In this document: one piece after another, positions 42,338 through 52,066 of the stretch | Layout of the letters: each line of letters begins with the position of its first letter | Numbering within the stretch: position 1 is the stretch's first letter | Source: Dermacentor variabilis | Lineage: Eukaryota; Arthropoda; Arachnida; Ixodida; Ixodidae | Assembly: GCF_050947875.1 (NCBI RefSeq) | Contig: NC_134571.1 | Location: 226,186,024 to 226,250,023, forward strand | Length of the DNA stretch: 64,000 nucleotides | Reading direction: 5' to 3' | The notes under the pieces: generated by a model | Told to the model about the DNA's origin: nothing | The model's input: the letters and a program-made list of their open reading frames with translations, nothing else | The model's database searches: none | Program-made: the position numbers and the translations under genes

Positions 42338-43130
42338 ACCACCAACTACATAGAAGACGTAGTCGTCCTCTGCAAGCGCGCTAGTAAATCAATGAGCTAA
42401 TCTGAGAAGATCCTTCGTATGTTGAAGGACATCGAAGATGGTGTCTTTCAAATGCTTCTATCGAAAAACCTGCTCACCCGTCCCCGAAGACGCTGATCTT
42501 TGTGAGAGTTAAGATTAACTCCGCAGACAACGTTTCTTGACCCGGCGTTCTTCCACGTGGTATGCCTGTGTCACAAGCTTAACCGCAGTTTCCAAACACG
42601 GCTCCCTGCTCTGTGAGATCAGAGTTCACTCACGCCGAAGTCACACAGCAGCTGTCTTTACTCGCTGCCGTTCCATACTCTACGCCATATTTGTATACAG
42701 ACTTGCGAGAAATGACACAAGAGAGAGTATCTGAGGCTATTCCGTCACCGCCTGCGCCGTCGCCGGCGCCTGCACCTATATATGCCATACGCTGAAGTTG
42801 TAGCGCGGATCATGCCGCCGACGTTCTCGGCACAACAGCCCGCTGTACCATCACGTCCGTCGGCGTTTCCCATCAGGATATCAGCCAACGCTGGGCCATG
42901 GTGCACGCCCGACAACCACCCAATATGCTCGGGCATCACTGGTAATGTGGCACGGTTCTGTCGACGTCGCTCATGGCTTCCCCGAGCTGACCAACTTGCA
43001 CACGTCCCTCCAGTTCCATTCTCGTCAAGGCGTGAATCCCATCCGACTTGTCTACGCACCGCCAACTCTGCGCAGGATTGCCGCTCGCCATTTTCCGGAC
43101 ATCGTTCTCTTTCCCTAATGCGTCCTCGTC
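42338..43130 (+). pseudogene. Gypsy-4 gag C-terminal part with degraded zinc knuckle
   Basis: NYIEDVVVLCKRASKSMS and MLKDIEDGVFQMLLSKN are capsid C-terminal blocks. A proline-rich stretch (SPPAPSPAPAP) follows, then YAEVVARIMPP, and WCTPDNHPICSGITGNVARFC, where a CCHC knuckle has lost one Cys and its His. Such proteins form the particle and package RNA. Stops and frame changes are present. Confidence 0.65.
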
Positions 43131-43465
43131 CGATCCCTACCGAACAGGAAAATTAGTCGCCGCAGATCCCGACGCAAGAACTGCGTCTGTGTCGAACAGC
43201 ACAAGGCCTCGCTCTTCCTTGACGAACGTTATCCAAGTTTGTGTAGGTGGAGTTGTTGCACTTTCCCTAGTTGACACAGGAGCCGCCGTTTCTGTAATTA
43301 CCGAACAACTTTGGTGCTCGCTCAGAAGAGTGATGACACCCTTGTCTGCCCTGTCGTTCCGTACAGCAAGCGCGCAGCACATTACCCCTTTTGCAGCGTG
43401 CACTACACGCATCACCATTCAAGGACTCAGGTACGCAGTCAAGGACTCACGACACAGCGCCAGTC
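43131..43465 (+). pseudogene. Gypsy-4 protease N-terminal part
   Basis: LTNVIQVCVGGVVALSLVDTGAAVSVI holds an intact retropepsin active site (DTGA). LRRVMTPLSALSFRTASAQHI and FAACTTRITIQG are the flap and following strands. It breaks off before ILGxDFL where a LINE tail is inserted. This is the only retropepsin active site I found in the window. Confidence 0.75.
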
Positions 43466-43713
43466 TCGTGTTTTTCTTCGTCATTGTCTCTTTCCCGCTG
43501 TCAATTTCTGAAACATTATTTACCACCAACTCCCCCAATTTTCTCTTATAGCGCAGTCCATTTCTTCTACATCGGGCTCTGTCTTCTATCCAAACTACTT
43601 CTCGAAAAAGAGTTGGAGCTATGCTGTATTGATTGAATGTACCCTTCCCACCCTGTAACTGCCAGAAGGGGCTAACAGTATTTAAAATAAATAAACAAGT
43701 AAATAAATAAACA
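43466..43713 (+). mobile_element. CR1-like LINE 3'-tail insertion
   Basis: A pyrimidine-rich piece ends GGGGCTAACAGTATTTAAAATAAATAAACAAGTAAATAAATAAA, like the CAGTATTGAAAATAAATAAA end of the LINE at 14185-18622. It is a heavily 5'-truncated copy lying where the protease C-terminus should be. Confidence 0.6.
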
Positions 43714-44395
43714 ATGTTACCAGCTGCTCAACCTGCTTCGCAAGTACTCTACATTCGATTGTTAGCAGGCGACTGTGGGCCGCACATCGACGGTATATCA
43801 CGATATCGATCCGGACGCCCACGCTCTCCTGCACCTGCGACCTTGTTCCGTATCACCCACATAGAGCCGTGTTATTGAAGACCAAGTCAGCGATATGTTA
43901 CAGCGCTGAGTTATTCAACCTCCAATAGTCCCTGGCGGCCCCCTTTAGTCCTTCTAAAGAAAAAGGAAGGATCCGGCCATCCGGTTTTGCGGGGCTATCC
44001 CCGCCGTAACAAGATAACGCATAGAGACGTACATCCTTCGCCGCGCATTGACGACGCTTTCCATTCTTTGCAAGGACGGAGTAATTTTCCTCACTCGACT
44101 TATGTTCCGGCTATTGACAAGTGCCCGTGGCTCCGGCTGATCGCCCAAACACACCTTTTCTAACACCATGCTGCCTTTATGAAGTTAAGGTTATGCTGTT
44201 TGGACTCTTCAATGCAACTGCTACTTTTAAACTGATGATAGACACATTTCTCTGTAGCTTAAAATGGAAGACTTGCTTATGTTATCTTGATGACGCGGTC
44301 CTCTTTTCTCCTGACTTCGCCTGTCATCTGTCACATGTTTGCTCCGTTAACGCAACTGCAGCGAGGCGAAACCGGCCTCTCTACCTGGTCCCCAG
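43714..44395 (+). pseudogene. Gypsy-4 reverse transcriptase
   Basis: LLNLLRKYSTFD-type linker, GRTSTVYHDIDPDAHALL, VIEDQVSDMLQR and PRIDDA are scattered over frames. CCLYEVKVMLFGLFNATATFKLMID and LKWKTCLCYLDDAVLFSPDF then form the palm with YLDD kept. The following connection segment is deleted and runs straight into RNase H. Stops occur throughout the first half. Confidence 0.75.
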
Positions 44396-44830
44396 CTTGT
44401 GACGACGCCAACATTGTGCCGTCTGCTCACGCCGTCGTTCGTGCTGCGCAATTTCAACCCCATGGCTCCTCCTACCGAAGTCCACACGCACGCCAGCGGT
44501 GAAGGTCTCGGTGTTGCGCTCGCTCAGCGCAAATGTAGATACAGTAAATACGTAGTAGCCTACGGCAGCAGGACACTGACCAAGGCCTAATATAATCACT
44601 CCGTCACTGAAAAAGAGCGCTAAACTTGGTGCTTGCTAAATTTTGAGCATACCTGCACGGCCTTCCCTTCGATGCCGTTATCGACCATCACGCCCTATGT
44701 TGGCTGTCGACATTGAAAGATCCGTAAGGCCACCTCACCCGCTGTGACCTCCGGTTACAAGACGTGCGCGTTGTCTATCAGTCTGGCCGCAAACCCACTG
44801 ACGCGGACTTTCTCTCTCTTGCTCCCCCAC
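44396..44830 (+). pseudogene. Gypsy-4 RNase H
   Basis: [21 protein letters not shown] has His for the catalytic Asp of [27 protein letters not shown], the DHHALCWLS block (in another frame) and YQSGRKPTDADFLS follow. Stops and frameshifts make it inactive. Confidence 0.7.
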
Positions 44831-44879
44831 GTCAAGTGACCCGACTGACTTTTCTGTCATCCACTCGGTATTTCCGTCA

Positions 44880-45900
44880 CCAACACTCATCGATATGGCT
44901 ACGGAGCATCGCAAACATCGGTGGATTGCTGCTCTTTTGAACTGCCTATTTGGCTACCCGGCAACTCACTGTTCCCATGCTCTCCGCCACCAAGCGTTTC
45001 CATTTGTGGCACGGGAAGGACTGTTGTATCGCCGCAACTACCCTTCCAAAGGTCGCAAGTCGTCCCTCGTCATCCCTCGCCACCTCCGTGCAGATGTGTG
45101 CTACGCTTTCCCTGCAGCCCCCGAATGAGCTGGCCTCTTCAAAACGTACACCATACTCCGCTAGCGCTTTTAATGACGTAGCGACGCTTTCTCCAGAAGT
45201 ACATCAGCTCATGTTCAGAACGCCGACGCCTCGAGTCCCCTGCTCGCCGTCCTTGTGGTTCCCTGCAGCCAAATCCGTGAGCTGCTCGACCATTCGAACG
45301 CGTTGGCATCGACCTTTACGGTCTTCTAGTCAGTACACCTGCTGGGTATCACTGTATTGTTGTTGTCGTAGGTCACTTGACGCCCTATGCAGAAACAGCT
45401 GCCCTACCAACCGCCACAGCCCGCGACGTTGCGTCCTTCCTCTTGCAACACTTCGTACTTCGCCATGGTGCGCCCCAGGAACTTCTGATTGACAAAGGAC
45501 GTGTCTTCCTTTCCGAGGTAGTTAACGCACTCCTTATTGCATGCCGTACTGTCCACCACACCTCTACTGCGTATCACCCGTAGGCTAACGGCATGACTCA
45601 ACAATTCAATCGCACTTTAGGCGATATGCTATTCATGCACATTGGGTCCGATCACACCAACTGGGACCTTGTTTTGCCATATGTGACTTACGCATACAAC
45701 ACCGCCTCACAGGCCACGACTGGATTTTCCCCTTTCTACCTCGTATATGGGCGTGGACCTTCCTGCACCTTCGACACGATTCTCCCCTGCCGACCTGACC
45801 CATCGGAGTGTGCACAACTGTCTGAAACTTCCCGATACGCCGAGGAATGCCGCCAGCTCGCCCGCTCATTTACGACTGACGATCGATGCAGCAAAAGTTC
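44880..45900 (+). pseudogene. Gypsy-4 integrase
   Basis: FVAREGLLYRRNYPSKGRKS and VIPRHLRADV precede the zinc finger, which is mostly lost. The core is better: MTPYAETAALPTATARDVAS, LLIDKGRVFLSEV (second Asp kept), TSTAYHP, a stop, then NGMTQQFNRTLGDML. There the catalytic Glu of TERF is Gln. WDLVLPYVTYAYNTASQATT and SPFYLVYGRGP complete the core. The GPY/F module is not recognisable. Confidence 0.75.
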
Positions 45901-46063
45901 CGTCGGGATGATGACCGACCGACCAGTGCTCCTGGTCCTCCTGGTGACGGTCGCAAGGAAAGCAGAACTAGAGGACCATGAGCGGTGCCTCCTCGATGGG
46001 GTGGATTACCTTCGTAGGACCGACACCAGGAGCCCGCCACCTTCGACAGCTGTGACCAAAAGA

Positions 46064-46610
46064 ACAGTATCTTTCTCTAGAGACAATGAACTTCGGCTGT
46101 TACTGAGTACAAAGAGGCGGTTTTGTGATAGCTCCGTCTGCGGTCTTCAACAAAAAAGCCATTCAGGGTGGCAACAAGAACTTCATTCTGGCAAATGCGA
46201 AAGCTCAGAAGGTAAAACGCAAAGCCATTTCTTTGTTGGAAAATATAGGCCTCGCTAAGATTGTGAAAGATGTAAAACAATGTAAGGTACTTGCTCTAGA
46301 GGTTTTTTTCACTACAAAAACGCACAAACCGGATGTGCCTTTCCGTAGAATAGCCAGTGAAAACAACTGTTGGCACGTTTTGGTTAGCCGCTAGCCGCTT
46401 TTTGCAAAATCAGTTGAAGCATTCAACTATTGACGATCCTTATGGCATAAAGGATTCTTTCGTTGTTGTTTCCTTTCTGGAAGACAACCATTCAGTAGCC
46501 GACATTTTTTTCTGTTGACGTCGAAGATCTTTACTATTCAATACCGCAAGATCAGCTATTTCACAGTGTGATGACATGCATCGAAGAAAGTGGCCAGGTA
46601 GATTTTCGCA
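46064..46610 (+). pseudogene. PLE-2 reverse transcriptase N-terminal half
   Basis: Across frames the sequence gives NFILANAKAQKVKRKAISLL, LALEVFFTTKTHKPDVPFR, VEDLYYSIPQDQLFHSV (motif A region) and CIEESGQVDFRNATG, which are N-terminal PLE RT blocks. Several stops and shifts interrupt it before the open frame at 46611. Confidence 0.7.
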
Positions 46611-47774
46611 ATGCGACCGGGTTGTCCTCCGACAGTTTCATGTCCCTTCTTGAATTTTTATTTAAGTGCAACTTCTATCCGGTTCAAATATAACCTTTCT
46701 ATCCAGAAAAGTGGTGTGTGTATTGGTTCATGTGTGGCGCCTGCTCTTTGTAATATATTTTTACCGTTTGTCGACCGCGCTCTTAAGAGTGCCTTAAACA
46801 ATGACTCGGTTCAAATTTTTAGATATGTTGACGATTCTCTTGTGATAAAACAGACTAACAACGAATGCTTCGTTACGGTAGCTGACATTTTAACTCTGTT
46901 CAATGACAATGGCAAAGGTTTAACTTTCACACATGAGCAATCTAGGGACGGTAAACTCCAGGTTTTAGATTTGCAGCTATCCTTACAAACAGGCCACGCC
47001 TGTTGGGTGTACTCGCCACGTGCACGTAACGAACTTTTACCTTGCGCGTCTGCGCACTCGAATACTGTGATACGCGCCATTGCTTTGATGTGTCTAGAAT
47101 CTTCGTTAATGAAATCTTGTCATCACTCTGCGAACCTGAGTTTCATTGCACAGTTAAAGAGGCTGCAGGTTGCTGGTTACCCAAGTGTGGTGGTGACGTC
47201 AGTCTCGGAGGTATTGCTTCAGAAACTGAAAAGGAAGCGGCACAAAAGTAACTGCATTACACAAAAGAAGAGGCCTGTAGTTGTGCCGTATTGCCACAGA
47301 GTGGCTCACGATCTAAAGACTGTCACCACTAGATACCAAATTCCGCTAGTGTTTTCCGCTCCTCAGAAACTGTCAATGTTGTGCAGCCGTATTTTTAAAA
47401 CAAGTAAAAAACCAGATTGTGAAAAGAACCACGCAAAGTTTGTAGATTGCAGAGTCGGTGTGGTTTATAAGATTCCCTTGTCATGTGGCAAAGTGTATGT
47501 AGGGCAGTCAGGCCGCTGTTTTAACGAGCGGCTTAGAGAACATGAACGATCCATACCAACAGGCGCAGGTTCCCATTTGGCCCAGCATTGTAAAACATGC
47601 AAGTGCAAACCCAGGTTTCGTGATACCACGATTTTGAAAAAGAGCCGTGACACCACCGCCCGAGAGTTATCGGAAGCATTCTTCGTTCAGTCATTGGGGT
47701 CACAGCGCATTAGTGTGCCTTCTTTAATCTTGTACAGCGCTGAATTTGGTTTTTTGGGGGATTCTCTCGCATGA
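46611..47774 (+). CDS. PLE-2 RT C-terminal half and GIY-YIG endonuclease
   Basis: This is a 387-codon open frame; its Met is internal to RT. SIQKSGVCIGSCVAPALCNIF is motif B, FRYVDDSLVI holds the catalytic YVDD (residues 72-75), and FTHEQSRDGKLQVLDLQL is the thumb. A Cys-rich linker (CSRIFKTSKKPDCEKNH) precedes the nuclease. GVVYKI starts at residue 283 and YVGQSG at 296, the paired GIY and YIG motifs; RCFNERLREH has the Arg, and ARELSEAFFV carries the Glu expected for catalysis. All key residues are present, so this half could encode a folded product. The upstream RT half is broken. Confidence 0.85.
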   Translation: MRPGCPPTVSCPFLNFYLSATSIRFKYNLSIQKSGVCIGSCVAPALCNIFLPFVDRALKSALNNDSVQIFRYVDDSLVIKQTNNECFVTVADILTLFNDNGKGLTFTHEQSRDGKLQVLDLQLSLQTGHACWVYSPRARNELLPCASAHSNTVIRAIALMCLESSLMKSCHHSANLSFIAQLKRLQVAGYPSVVVTSVSEVLLQKLKRKRHKSNCITQKKRPVVVPYCHRVAHDLKTVTTRYQIPLVFSAPQKLSMLCSRIFKTSKKPDCEKNHAKFVDCRVGVVYKIPLSCGKVYVGQSGRCFNERLREHERSIPTGAGSHLAQHCKTCKCKPRFRDTTILKKSRDTTARELSEAFFVQSLGSQRISVPSLILYSAEFGFLGDSLA

Positions 47775-47866
47775 GTGCGTTCTTGGTATCGGATGTTGGT
47801 GGCTCCACCGCATGGTGCTCACTGCGCATGTCCCTCTGGTTTCAGCTGTCTATAAAGGAGTAGCGC

Positions 47867-47872
47867 AATAAA
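47867..47872 (+). terminator. Poly(A) signal after PLE-2
   Basis: AATAAA lies about 90 bp after the PLE-2 stop codon. Confidence 0.5.
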
Positions 47873-47900
47873 ATGATGTCAGTTGAGAGTAGCCCCTTGT

Positions 47901-49012
47901 CCTGGTCGTCTTTCTTGTGTCTTTTGTTTTGCGCTAAACAAATTATCCATAGAGGAAGACGTCGTGATTCTGTGCCAATATGGCAGAGTGCAGCGTACAT
48001 GATTTCGCCTTGTCCTGGCGCCGAGGAGCGTCGAGAAACCGAAATCGCAGCGTGAAGCTCATACTCATACTCATACTCCCGCACTGATACTCCTGTAAGC
48101 AAGTAAAAAAATGCAATGCCTCATACCCCCGTAAGGCAGAGGCTATAAGCACATAGCAAAGTGAAGCGAACAGTGCATATATTCTTTGGAATCGCGCATA
48201 CAACATGTAGTACAGCAAACGTTTCAATAAAGACCAAGCTCAAAACGAGCATCCCATCCACGTAATTCATGATAAGGGGCGCGCGACAGGAGTGCGAAAC
48301 ACGTAGCCCTCCCCGCATACGTTTCCCGGTAAAGACTACTGTTGCGCAACTGCCGCGGCTACGCCGGCTTGCGACGTGGGGAGTGACGTACATAAGATAA
48401 CTAGCTTAGCAGCTGATTTCAACGTTGTTGCAGCGCTGCTACGAGGGGGCGACGTGGTGTCAAGGTGCTCCCATCCCTACCATTGTTCTAACATAGCACT
48501 GTAATCATTACTCTAAAGTCATGAAGTATTGCATGCCCCCCCTCAGCCGTTGTAGTGGTAGTTTTGAACATCTTCGCTGGACACTCACTTTCGCGGGGCA
48601 GGGATGGCGAGCTTTTTTATTTCTTTTCATGTTTCACAGGCCTCTTTCGGAACCCGAAAAGAAAAGTCACGTAAAAATGACGTCACGGGAACAACATCAA
48701 TAGGTGTTTCTAATATTACGCATCTCTGAAGAATGCTTTTAACTCTGCATATTTAACGTGACTAATTAGGTAACTAATCGCACTAAAAATTCAATGAGCA
48801 ACTCTACGCGACAAAGAAACAAGCTGTCACGAGAGCGGCAAAGAAGACGATTACTAAGACGAAAGAGAAGACGCAGTGGGGCTAGCCTCACGTACCGCCT
48901 TACTGGTTGTAGCGGCCATATCTTCTGACTAGTAAACATGGTCCTATTTAACCTGATATGCATATCATACTGACCGCAAATGAAGACAGTGCTCGAGGCG
49001 CAAGCTCCGCAC
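47901..49012. other. No recognisable feature
   Basis: Unassigned, with a tiny CATACT repeat at 48060-48077. It may include the undetected left part of the LTR ending at 49136. Confidence 0.4.
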
Positions 49013-49136
49013 ACACAGTGTCGTTCTGGAAGCTGGCCACGCTGGTCGCTGCTCGGCTCGGAGCCTTCCCCCTTCTGCCGAAAATAAATGTAAAGACGAC
49101 CGCACAACTCTTGGGCCGCCATCACGCGCCCCTACA
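49013..49136 (+). repeat. LTR-3'-end-like repeat A
   Basis: CAGTGTCGTTCTGG...GGCCACGC...GCTCGGCTC...CCTTCTGCCGAAAATAAATGTAAAGACGACCGCAC...CCTACA aligns, with gaps, to 51012-51121. It has an AATAAA motif and ends in CA. It is followed about 100 bp later by gag-like sequence, as a left LTR would be. Confidence 0.55.
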
Positions 49137-49199
49137 GCGGTGAGCCGGTAGAACGCACCTCTCACCGGGCGACACACTGCCTTGGCTAACTGGCCGGAA

Positions 49200-49520
49200 C
49201 CACAGCCCAGCACTGCCGCCGTTCCGGTCCAGCTACGTCGGTGCATGGTTCGCGCAGTTTGAGGCCGCTTTGGAGTTGAATAACATATGGATCGAAAAGT
49301 TCCAGGCGCTCCACGACGACATCCTGCCGCTTGATCTCCAGCTCTGCCTCAGCGTTCCATCACCTGGTCCGCGCCCCTACGACAAGCTGCGGTAGTCAGT
49401 CTTGAACTTCTGCAGCGCGGCTTCCAGCTTTCTTACAGAGCTTCACCGCACGGTGCGCGACTCATCTCTGCTCACGGCCAGCACCAGGCACATCTGTTCC
49501 TGTGCCCGTGGGTCACCATC
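49200..49520 (+). pseudogene. Gag-like fragment (Gypsy-5)
   Basis: AWFAQFEAALELNNIWIEKFQALHDDILPLDLQL followed by PYDKLR and VLNFCSAASSFLTEL resembles the N-terminal capsid-like domain of Gypsy gag (WFxQxEAxLELNNI...LPxDLQ). It has a stop after PYDKLR and no clear continuation. Confidence 0.55.
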
Positions 49521-51011
49521 AGCAGGTCGGCGTTCTTCCCTCGACCTGCCACGATGACGGCCGACAGATGCGCTACCGTGCGTTCCCCAGTCTCATCGCC
49601 TTTATCGCCACAAACGACGGCACGTGGCATCGCCTACCCAACAACGTGTGCCGCACGTCATTGGGTATGTCTCTAACGACATAGCTCCTGCCACTGGGCC
49701 CCCGACATGCCCTCTACGCGATCCGCAGCGCCGTCTGCTCAGACGGCCTTCGAGTCGCCGCGTGATCTCTGCTCCTTGCCAACTCCGCTGCCTCCGACCC
49801 TGCCAACTGTCGTGCATCGAGGTACCTCCAAGCCAGCGAGAGCGACGCAGCTGTAGCAACGATCTCCATCCCTTTCGTACGCTGGCCGTCCTCTCCTTAG
49901 GCCAACTTGCCGTAGGGCCCCTTTGGCGACAGCTCTGACAGGTCAGACATTGGAGGCTGTGAACGATCGTCTCGCGACGCGACGCGGATAGAGCAGAGCG
50001 ACTGTCACCACTAGACAGTTTTAGCAGAGCGTTTGCTTGCCCTCCGCTCCGCACACGTTTCACGCGCACCGGTGGCTGCATAGAATGCATTGATTTCGCT
50101 TATCTAAGAAGCGGGTCTCCCAGGGATGCCACCGACGTGCTCTCAGCTTGGCGGTAAAACGATTACCAAAGCAACTACACGCTCACTGACGCACCGCTAA
50201 ATCAGGTTCCTAGCAGAACGTGGTCAGCGTCCCACGTTCCGCTGCCTCTATGTGTGCTGTGCGCACGCGCGTCAGTGTTCCCGGTAGCGTTTTGCTGAGC
50301 GGCTGCGCGCCAATTGTTGTGATATTCCGGTCTGAGCGGAGCGGACCGTAAACGCTCTGCTAAAGCTCTCTACTGTCCCTCACCGCGAGCCCTGATGGTG
50401 TCTCATCTTCATTACCTTCTCTATGCTTTGCTTCGTGCCCGCATTGCAGCTCACGAAAGCGCAGGAATGGGCTGCTGCTCCGGCTCTCACAGTCTTTCGC
50501 CAAGCCAAGCCGGTTCAGTCATCGTCCGACGACGCCTTCCTCGCAGTCTCGAGCGCCAGTCGCTCCTACGGACACTAACAGCGGTCAGACCTCAGCTCCG
50601 GCTGGTGCCTGCCGGAACCTGTGCTCGTGACACGGGCGGTGTTCTCCGCAGAGGTCTGCAGCTTGCGACAGAATCCGTTCGTTTCGCATGGCCTGCCGTC
50701 TCCGGCTGCTCTCACACTCTCCGTGCGGGTGTCCTGTGTACCGTTTGTGCGCAGCGCCACTCACAGCCTCGTCTGCCGAGGGACGTGCTAGTCCCCTTCG
50801 CTGCCAACAGACTCGTACTACTTGTATTGCCCATCGACCTTTTGAAAACGCGCTTTCACTGGCTCCCGTTCCGCCTCGGCTTGGGGCCCTGTATTGCACG
50901 GCGACGCAGCAACACACGGAAGCTGCTGCCAGCGCTGTCAGCCGGCGCCTTGGTGCCGCCTGCGAAGGAAGATGAGAATAAAGTAGGCAGACGAATGGGG
51001 GCTCGGCATGC
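49521..51011. other. GC-rich region, possibly decayed gag/protease sequence
   Basis: Long ORFs occur on both strands (for example 50395-51159 + and 50585-50917 -), as expected from high GC content. No RT, protease or gag motif is convincing. A retroelement origin is suggested only by the flanking pieces. Confidence 0.3.
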
Positions 51012-51121
51012 GCAGTGTCGTTCTGGCCACGCCGCAGCTCGGCTCACGGCCTTCGTCCTTCTACCAAAAAAAAAAAAAAGACGACGGCACGGCTCTTATG
51101 CCGCCGTCGCGTCCTCCTACA
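51012..51121 (+). repeat. LTR-3'-end-like repeat B
   Basis: The counterpart of repeat A; its A-rich stretch AAAAAAAAAAAAAAGACGACGGCAC replaces the AATAAA segment. It ends CCTACA and runs without a gap into an RNase H coding segment. Confidence 0.55.
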
Positions 51122-51660
51122 ACTCTATCACGGAACGCGAACACCTCGCACTCATATAAGCATCGAGTACATTGAGGCCGTACCTTCACTGTAACCTTTC
51201 ACTGTAACCACGCACCACCACGCTCTCTTTGGCTGTCAACACTTCCAACGTGTCACCTAGGTTGCTAGACACTAGGTCTTCAATAATTCATTTACTCCAG
51301 TGGTGCACAAGTGGGGTAGGCTCCCCGAGGATGCCGATTGCTTGTCTCAAGACTCGTATGATGGAGTATTCACGCTCCCCGCCTTCCACCACATTGGCGA
51401 GGAGCAAGAACGCGATATGTCCTTGCGCGACCTCTTCAGCCGCCTGCGTGCCGACCTGTGAGACCACGTTTCGCATGTTTCCCATTCTGGACGGCATGTT
51501 ACGCCACCTAAATGCGCGACGAGAAGGACGCGAACTGCTGACAGTCGTTTCCTCTCATCTCCGGGCGACTGTACTCGCGCAACTCCATAATATCCCCACT
51601 GCTGACCACCTGTATGTTTCCAGGAGGTACGACCGTGTTAGGCGACTATTTTTCTAACCT
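51105..51660 (+). pseudogene. Gypsy-5 RNase H to integrase zinc-finger fragment
   Basis: YNSITEREHLALI is the RNase H YSxTExEcLA block. Later frames give LPEDADCLSQDSYDGVF, then GREGRELLTVVSSHLRATVLAQLHNIPTADHLYVSRRYDRVRRLFF, covering the VPxxLRxxxLxxxHDxPxxGHLGxxRT segment of the integrase zinc finger, with His residues altered. It stops at about 51660. The integrase core is absent. Confidence 0.65.
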
Positions 51661-51873
51661 AGACTCTCATAGTCATGATGCCTGGATCTGGAGCATCCGC
51701 CCAACATGGCTGGAAGTGCTATCTACTAAGCGACATCACTGAACATCTTTTTTTTGCTTTTGGCAAAAATGGATGTTTCACATGCGACGAACATAGCTCC
51801 GAGTGCCGCTGGCTAACACTCCTAGGACTAGGTCTAGTAAACATAAATACCGAATGTATTGGACGAATTGATA

Positions 51874-52066
51874 GCCGTCGCTGTAGCACAAGTGGCAGTG
51901 CACGCGGAATCCAGAAGTAGTGGTGTCGGCTCCCACCGGCGGCAAATTACCTTTGGTCCAATTTCATTTCCGTTTTCTTCATTATTTTTTACATTCCAAT
52001 TTTAGCAACACGCAAATTGCCTGATGGTTTCCCTCGCCTCAATGTCTCTGGGCTTTATGCGGTCAT
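51874..52066 (+). mobile_element. tRNA-derived SINE, third type
   Basis: GCCGTCGCTGTAGCACAAGTGGCAGTGCACGCGGAATCC (A-box end) and GTGTCGGCTCCCACCGGCGGCAA (B-box-like) form a tRNA-like head. It is followed by TTTCATTTCCGTTTTCTTCATTATTTTTTACATTCCAATT, a tail related to the SINEs at 9897 and 27376. Confidence 0.65.

Larger units (their letters stand above)
40931..45900 (+). mobile_element. Gypsy-4, multiply interrupted Ty3/Gypsy element
   Basis: From left to right: an LTR-like promoter region with a TATA box, a gag N-terminal piece, an unrelated 0.85-kb insertion, a gag C-terminus with a decayed zinc knuckle, a protease with an intact active site, a LINE 3'-tail insertion, RT, RNase H and integrase. 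The order is canonical, so the pieces belong to one original insertion. No right LTR is seen; a Penelope-like element starts soon after the integrase. Confidence 0.7.
46064..47900 (+). mobile_element. Penelope-like element PLE-2
   Basis: RT plus GIY-YIG nuclease and a 3' UTR with AATAAA at 47867. It belongs to a different family from PLE-1. Its 5' end merges with the decayed Gypsy-4 tail, so it may have inserted there. The downstream text (GTCAGTTGAGAGTAG..., GTCCTGGTCGTCTTTCTTGTGTC) may be part of its long-repeat end. Confidence 0.75.

Noticed and set aside
50395..51159. A 254-codon plus-strand ORF
   Set aside because: It runs through the LTR-like repeat B and a poly-A tract into an RNase H fragment, and several other frames are open too; not a gene.
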